Source: Rapana venosa
Lineage: Eukaryota > Mollusca > Gastropoda > Neogastropoda > Muricidae
Length of the DNA: 64,000 nucleotides
Assembly (NCBI GenBank): GCA_028751875.1
Contig: CM054145.1
Span: 6,266,911 to 6,330,910, forward strand
Direction of reading: 5' to 3'
Shown here: positions 57,744 through 64,000 of the stretch, in pieces
Layout of the letters: the number at the start of each line of letters is the position of its first letter
Position numbering within the stretch: position 1 is the first letter of the stretch
Translations under genes and position numbers: made by a program
Notes under the pieces: model-generated
Told to the model about the DNA's origin: nothing
Databases searched by the model: none
Seen by the model: only the letters and a program-made list of their open reading frames with translations

Positions 57744-60700
57744 GTAAGTTTTCATGATTTTGTTCTGTTCTTTTTTGCCTTGCTTTCTCTCCTCAGGTAG
57801 AACTCCGAGGTTTACCAATGGTGAGACTTTGTGTATGTGACAGTTTTTGCCTGCCACCATTGAGGTAGCCACATTCCGACTATGGGGACGAGTCAGATGT
57901 ATAGTATTTTCAGTCACTGGAGATTTGTCAGCGTGAAATTCAGTCTGGTATGATTAGGGACTGTGCCTTGGCACAAGAACAGCACAGTTCATTTGAAAAA
58001 GTCCTGACTGTCTGTGTATTTGTTTGCCTCTGAGAGTGGCCTTTTTCTACAGAATTGTGCCAGGGACAAGTGTTTTGTTGGTAGTGGTTCTGTCATGCAC
58101 ATGGAATCTGAGTTGATCATCTCCTTTATAAGGTTGATGGAAACTGAGACTGCGACATTGCTTGCGTGTTGTGCAACTGTGATGGGGATCAGTGTCTGGT
58201 GATTCCATTGGTGAAGAGTGAAGTGGTGTAGAGTGGTGACCTAAGGCGATGGTCCAGGAATGCAGTTATCATTAGTTGCTTGTGTTGATTTAGGAGTTAG
58301 TTTTGTAAGAAGTGACGTGCGAGTTGAAGCCTTGCTGGCTTAAGGTGGTGAAGGCTTGGAGTCCTGACGTGCCGTACAATAGGTGTAGAGTTGGAGGATG
58401 AAATGAAGTGAGGTTTATGACCGTGGTCAGTGTATAGTGGTTTTTTCTGGATACTTTTTTGTTCCTAAGCTAGAGCTGCAAGGTGTACCATTGGCGAGAT
58501 TTGTTTCCGTATGGGCTGGTTTTTCCCCCTAGCATTTAGGTAGTCGCATTCCGACTTGGGGAGTTTTCTGTGGATAGCATGTGAGGAGTTTGGTGGTAGT
58601 GTATCCAGTTGTTTGAGGGAAGATGGTTGTTGTGTCTGTGTCTCATGACAACCGTGCCGAGTTTTCCTGATGAAGATGAAGTAACAGAGAAACATGTGTA
58701 GTCAGGACTGCGATGTGCTACCCACCAGTTCAGTGTCTGCAACACCAAGAGCAGCAGGGATAGAAGTAAAAGTGGTGGCCTGGGATTGATCATTGGACCA
58801 CAGCTGGCTGCAGTGAACACAGTGTGAGGGCCACCCATCAGTGCTGGACATCACAGGTTGTGAATTGTGTGAGGACAGAAGACTGACCTGGCTGTTTCGG
58901 TCATGAAACAATTGACTCAGATGGAATGACAGCCAGACTGCAAACATCTGTATAGTGACTGCCAAAGGGATGCTGTGGATGAAGAAGACGGACCAAGGCT
59001 GTCATCTGTCAGGAGTTTGGTGGTGGTGTGTCCAGTTCTTCCAGGGCACTTTGATGTTGTCTGTCTCCTGAGAACTGTTCCAAGTTTTACTGGTGAAGGT
59101 GAAGTCATAGAGAAACATGTGTAGTCGGGACTGCGTTGTGGAAACCACCAGCTCGGTGTCAGCAATCTCAAGAGCTGCAGTTTCCTATAGAACTACAAGG
59201 ACAAAAGTAAAAGTGCTGGCTGAGAATGGAACCACGGACCTTAGCTGGCTGCTGTGAACACACACCCAGTGTGCCAGCTGCCCATCAGTGCTGGACATCA
59301 CAGGTTGTGAACTGTGTGAGGACAGAAGAGGACTGACCTGGCTGTTTCAGTCATTAGGTTAGCTTCTGAACGACATGAGAAGAAATGACAGCCAGAATGC
59401 AGGCAGATGCATGGTGACTGCGGGAGGGATCTTGTGGATGAAGGAGAAGACGGACCAAGGCAGCAGGGACTTCCCTTCCTGTCTGTAGAAAAGCACAGAC
59501 AGTGAAGGTCAGTTTGTACTTTGTGCTGTGCCGTCTTTGTGCTGTGCCGTCTTTGTGATGTTCTTTGTGTTGTACTGTCTTTGTGATGTGCCGTCTTTGT
59601 GATAGTGTACATTTGAATACAATTTACGAAATCTTTCGTATACTTGGGAATACAAATTCCGAAGTTGCGCAGACTCAACTGGTGTCTACATGTAGACATC
59701 AACGCACAGCATTTGGCGTTGATGTTGAAGTAGACAGCAGTTTGCAAAGCTGAGCCGAATCAACTGACATCCACACACGTACATTTCCGTTGAAGTCATC
59801 ATGCGGCAAGAGTGAAGGGAGTCGATACTTCATTTTCGCGGTAATTTACTCCAAGTGAAAGCAGGAATATTGGTGGCTGCCAGGAAGAATTGCAAGAAAC
59901 AGTGACTTTTTTCCCACGGCATTTTGCTGGCAGCATTTCCATAGCAAAAAACGTTGACGTTCCACAGGATATTGCCGGCATCGTTTTCAAGGGAGGTAAG
60001 CATTTTAAAAATCTTATTAACTGGTGTGGGCAAGGTTGACCTCCATCAGCTGCATGCCATTCATTCATTTTTGTTCAAGTGAAAGTGGACACAAAGCTGA
60101 CCAGTCATGAAGTTTGAAAGCAACCTGTGGAGTTAACTGAAAACGTGGCAGCCTGGAGAGAGCTTGGAGCTGACAGACATTACAACTGCCTTTGGGCACA
60201 GCCATGACGAAGACGAAAACCAATTTCAAGAAAAACAAAGTGATCCACAGGGTGAACATGAATGGCAACGATCATGTGCATGTGTGCCAATTCTGCCGTT
60301 GAATGGGGTGGCAAGGAGCAAGTTAACATGCCTGCCTGACCTGGTCCTGAAAGTGTCATGGAAGCATTCAGCCCTGACACCAGCTTCTGACATGCAACGT
60401 TTTGAAAGTGAACTGGTTTTGGTTTGTGTCACTTTAACCTTTCTTTGCTTTGTGTGATGAAGTTCACACACAATATTTATTCATTTTGCATGTCTTTCTT
60501 GTTCTTTTCTTTGTGAACATGTTGGTGAACTTTGCGTGAACTAAGTCAGGCCAGACATGGCAGCTGTTTGTGAAGCAGTATCATATTGAAATGGAAATGA
60601 AATATTGCTGAACAATGTAAGCCATCGAGTTTGAACTCCGAAAAATATGTGAAATTACGCTTCACCCCTGGTTGCTATGGAAAGGATTCATGATTACAGA

Positions 60701-62082
60701 CCAAAAACAGGAAATATCTGTAACTGCACGAGTGACCTTGACCGCGTTTTTGTTAGTGCATTTGATTCATTATACCGAAAGCCCACCTTCAACATTTGGA
60801 ACAAATTGATATATGAGAAATTCGACTTTTGAAAAGAATATTTGGGGCACAGTGCCTTTTTATTCAACAATCGTAAATAAAAACGTTTACCATGCCAAAG
60901 TTCCTATGATGCAGATATTGGAAATATACTTGCAAAAAGCATTGAAAGTTTGTAGTTTGTATGTAAATTGTATTCCTTCCAAAGCCTTATTGGCTTAAAT
61001 ATGGTCACTTTACTGCAAGTAAAAACGAGAACATTTGAAGAACAATAATAGTTTTTGTTATGTGGAAACTGCAATCATCAGCGAGATATGAAAAACATTT
61101 ATTTGTGAAAAAAATGTGTTGGATAAAGCAAACCTGAAACTGTCAAAACTGAAGAAATCCAATGACAGAAAATGAGAATGTAAGCAGCCATGTCTTGCCT
61201 AATGATAGTTGTGTTAGCTAGTCAGTAGGCGTCCTTAGTGAATGTGCATTGTGTGTGAAAGTAAACTGTTTAAGTCATACAGATTTGTGTGTGGACCAAA
61301 CAAGCAAGAGGGTACACTTAGTTGACGTGAGATAAACGTCATAGATTAGAGGGTTGGGTCAGTAAGCCAGCCATTAGAAGGAATGTTCAGGACCATCTCT
61401 AACCCTCTGAAAACTGTTTGGATGAGACAGTGAACTGAGGTCCTTTATACACCAAAACACATTATCTTGCACACGTCAGGACTAGATGAGCCTTTTGGGA
61501 TGGTAGGCCATTGGATGACAAAAGGAATGGATGACAATAAAAACGCACACAGGCGGGTGTTGGAGGTTAGATATCATCCAGGAAGTCGGAATGCAGCAAC
61601 CTTAATGGTGGACAAATGATGGCGTACACAAGACACTACCTTTGAAGCTTGGAGCTTTAGCCAAAGTAAGAAGAAAGTTTTGTTGGGTGGATAGGCATAC
61701 AGACGAGCACATGCTTGGGGCAAACAAGCAAAAGGGTACACTTAGGCGACGTGAGATAAACGTTGTAGGTGAGAAGGTTGGAAGGGGGGATATGCAGACA
61801 GACATGCAGGGGACATACAAGCAAAAGGGTACACTTAGCTGACGTGAACTAAACGTCAATGACAAGGTATAGCAATAGAGAGGGAAGGGAGTGGGTGTGG
61901 TGTTGTGTTTTGTAATGCGTGTCCCATGGTGTGTAGTGGGAGGAGGGTGGTGGGGGCATCCCAGTAGTAGTTGGGGTCCAGAAGGCACAACAAAGCCAAA
62001 GCTCTGTCCCTGACTGTCCCTCGGTGTCTTGTGCAGTGATGGTTGACGCCACCATCGTTAGAAGAGTGAATGTGTGCAAGAT

Positions 62083-62190
62083 GCCTGTCTGAGTCAAGAT
62101 GCCTGTCTGAGTCAAGATGCCTGCCTGAGTCAAGATGTATGCCTGAGTCAAGATGTATGCCTGAGTCAAGATGCCTGCTTGAGTCAAGAT
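62083..62190. repeat. 18-bp minisatellite, copy 3
   Basis: Six units; only the first differs in variant type (GCCTGTCT). Copy number has stayed at six in all three. Confidence 0.92.
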
Positions 62191-62650
62191 GTAAGTGTTC
62201 ATGATTTTTTCTGTTCTTTTTTGTCTTGCTTTCTCTCCTCAGGTGGAACTCCGAGGTTTACCAATGGTGAGACTTTTACGTAAATAACTGTTTTTGCCTC
62301 CACCCATTGAGGTTGCTGCATTCCGACTTTGGGGATGAATGAACTGTATTGGCAAGTATTTTCAGTCACTGGAGATTTCTCGGCGTGAAATTCGGGCTGG
62401 TCTGAACTGGGTGAGTGCCTTGCCACAAGAGCAGCACAATCGACATTGGAAAAAAGTTCTGTTTGGCTGTACATTTGTATGCCAATGGGGGTGGCCTTTT
62501 TCTGCAGAATTGTGCCAGGGACAAGCAATTTGTTGCCAGTAGTTCTGTTATGCACATGGGATCTCAATTTGTCTCTCATCTTAAAGAAGGTAACCTAAGG
62601 ATCTCCTCTTTCTGTCTGGAGAAAGGCACAGACAGTGAAGGTCAGTCTGG

Positions 62651-63780
62651 TCTGACCCAGGAGAGTGCTTTGTCACAAGAGCATACAGTCCCTATGTGTG
62701 ATATGCGGTCTTTGTAATGTGCTGTTTTGATGCGTGTTCTTTATTTTGTGGAATGTTTACGATCCCTTTGTTGTTGTGCTGTTTTTTTGTTGCGCTTCTT
62801 TGGTTGTGTGTTGCCTTGTTTTGTGCTGTTTTAGTCTGTGATGTGCTCTGTGTCTTGTGTTTCGTTTCAATCTGTGATGTGTGGTCTTTGTGATGTCCTG
62901 TCCTTGTTTTTACTGTTTCAGTCTGCAGTCTTGTTTGTAGTTGTCTGTGCCTGTAGCTGTCTGATTTGGTATTATATTTTTTGTGTGAATTGAGATCTTT
63001 GTAGCGTCTCCCCATGACTGAGGTACTGATCCCTTAGACCAGCTGGTGTTAAAGATATTGCGTAGTCTTTTTTGATTGATAGGCTTTTGCATCATTTCAT
63101 TGGTATTTCCCATTACGTCTAGGTAACTTCTCTTTCTGTAGCTGTTTAATTCCCTTTTTCAAGTTTTTTCCCCTTTAAAATTGCTCTTTCATGACTTCTT
63201 CCTCTGTGTTTACATACCAGTACAGCTCCTGTTCTTCCAACTTCTTTCTCTCAGTCCTCTGGGATGCTGGTATTGTTGATGAGGTGGTCGGCAGCCTGCT
63301 TGCCAGTGAGGACTTCATTATCAACTTCTGAGACTAAGGGAACTGTTTAAAATCTTTCATCGTGCATTGCTTTTGTAAGGTTACATGGTCTTTCCTACCT
63401 TGTCCATGTTAAGATTTTCAGTCTTTCTCTTCCAGTTTCTTGCTGCTTGATTAGAGATCTTCTTATAGGAATCTTCTTATAGGAATCTGCCTCCATGAAA
63501 ACCAACAATGGCTGTCACCCGTCAAACAAATGACATTTTCCGTGCAGACCTCCACTTTCCGACAAAATTGAGTACGATGGAGCCGGTCGGAGGCCGCTGA
63601 CTTCAAAATGTCCAACGTACCGTACATGATCTGCTTGAACCGCAGTCGATCAACCGCGATTTTTGGACTAGGTCAAGAGAATTATTTTTAGATTTTTGTG
63701 TAAGTCACCTTAGTGATCTCCTTCCGAATAGATCGTATGAGTTGAGCACTGTGATTGAAAACGTGCGTTCCCGGACAGAT
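62651..63780. other. Unique sequence after the tandem cluster
   Basis: T/G-rich to 63170, then ordinary composition. A short duplication (AGGAATCTTCTTAT) lies at 63464-63485. No gene, RNA or repeat family was recognised. Confidence 0.5.
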
Positions 63781-63784
63781 TTAA

Positions 63785-64000
63785 CCCTTTGGATATGATC
63801 TCGATCCCCGATTCGGATTTCCTTAGAGAGAGGTGATTGACAGGCTAAGGTTTACAAGTGCAGTAAATATTGAAATAAATGCAAGCGGAAAGGAACCTTT
63901 CCAGCCAGTAACCAGATCATAATTGCTTCATTTTTAGAAGTTTTATGCATTAGGCAGATTTCAAGAAGTGATCGATGACAGGTTTGAGAGCAAATTAATT
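63785..64000 (+). mobile_element. Possible left end of another TTAA element
   Basis: TTAACCCTTTGGATATG at 63781 resembles the piggyBac-type terminus (TTAA then CCCTT). The other end would lie outside the window, so this is tentative. Confidence 0.2.

Larger units (their letters stand above)
50298..62650. repeat. Tandem cluster of about 4.4 kb units (three copies)
   Basis: Matching landmarks recur at a spacing of 4.39-4.45 kb: GGTACACTTAGCTGACGTGA (about 52474, 56869, 61311), GGAGCTTTAGCCAAAGTAAG (52787, 57202, 61647), AGAACTCCGAGGTTTACCAA (about 53390, 57799, and 62246 with GG for AG). An upstream block around 51427, 55327 and 60240 shows copy 2 has lost about 0.5 kb. Each copy includes SINE-A/B mosaic pieces and an 18-bp minisatellite. 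No frame stays open in all copies. Confidence 0.85.

Noticed and set aside
54111..59171. Minus-strand frames with plausible peptide text (for example LHMFLYDFTFTSKTWNSSQE near 59050)
   Set aside because: One copy reads well, but the two relatives carry stops and shifts and upstream frames do not connect. No family recognised.
53219..62190. Repeating hexapeptide (ILTQAG type) protein on the minus strand
   Set aside because: It is the direct result of an 18-bp minisatellite; flanking frames differ among copies.

Overview
The window looks like nuclear DNA of an invertebrate, most likely a mollusc and perhaps a gastropod. It holds intron-rich, animal-type protein genes set in dense short interspersed repeats, microsatellites and nested DNA transposons. 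One repeat has the AAAAGAACCCACGGCAAC body and another has the AGCGCTATATAAATTCCATA(C) plus (ATT)n end; both are of types I associate with lophotrochozoan and other marine invertebrate genomes. The species assignment is inference only. No prokaryotic gene, rRNA operon or CRISPR array was found.

Genes. Two protein-coding genes lie head to head. SEC63 is on the minus strand (coding span 34107 down to 10673). It has 19 coding exons that join in frame to an 803-residue protein with every expected part: three membrane segments, a lumenal J domain with HPD, the Sec63/Brl region and an acidic C-terminal tail. On the plus strand (35690 to 44048), five coding exons join in frame to a 273-residue protein of a W/Y/G-rich family I cannot name. 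About 1.6 kb, mostly SINE sequence, separates the two start codons.

Mobile DNA. Five well-delimited insertions sit at duplicated TTAA targets. One is a decayed piggyBac-type transposon (22977-26312, SEC63 intron 8). Two are copies of a 1.1 kb non-autonomous family (10969-12077 and 41590-42672). Two are copies of a 0.71 kb family (31786-32494 and 44316-45026). A further 0.66 kb element (38063-38721) has the same kind of target. Four are nested inside SINEs whose intact relatives elsewhere in the window show the empty site. All four families share an unnoticed end layout: one end, and only one, carries two short palindromes centred about 24-26 bp and 67-71 bp from the terminus. This is the strongest candidate here for an undescribed system. 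The SINEs are modular: tRNA-like heads, a 5S-rRNA-like middle, a common body and alternative tails occur in different combinations. Three non-LTR retrotransposon fragments are also present, one nested in a SINE with a 13-bp target-site duplication.

Right third. From about 47.5 kb no coding gene is supported. About 50.3-62.65 kb is a tandem cluster of three diverged copies of a roughly 4.4 kb unit. Each copy carries a six-unit 18-bp minisatellite followed by a splice-donor-like site, and each includes SINE-derived pieces. A candidate promoter or first exon at 47.5-48.2 kb raises the possibility of a noncoding transcript, but this is unproven. The first 10 kb is SEC63 3' flank with scattered repeats, a perfect 20-bp hairpin and a degenerate tandem duplication.
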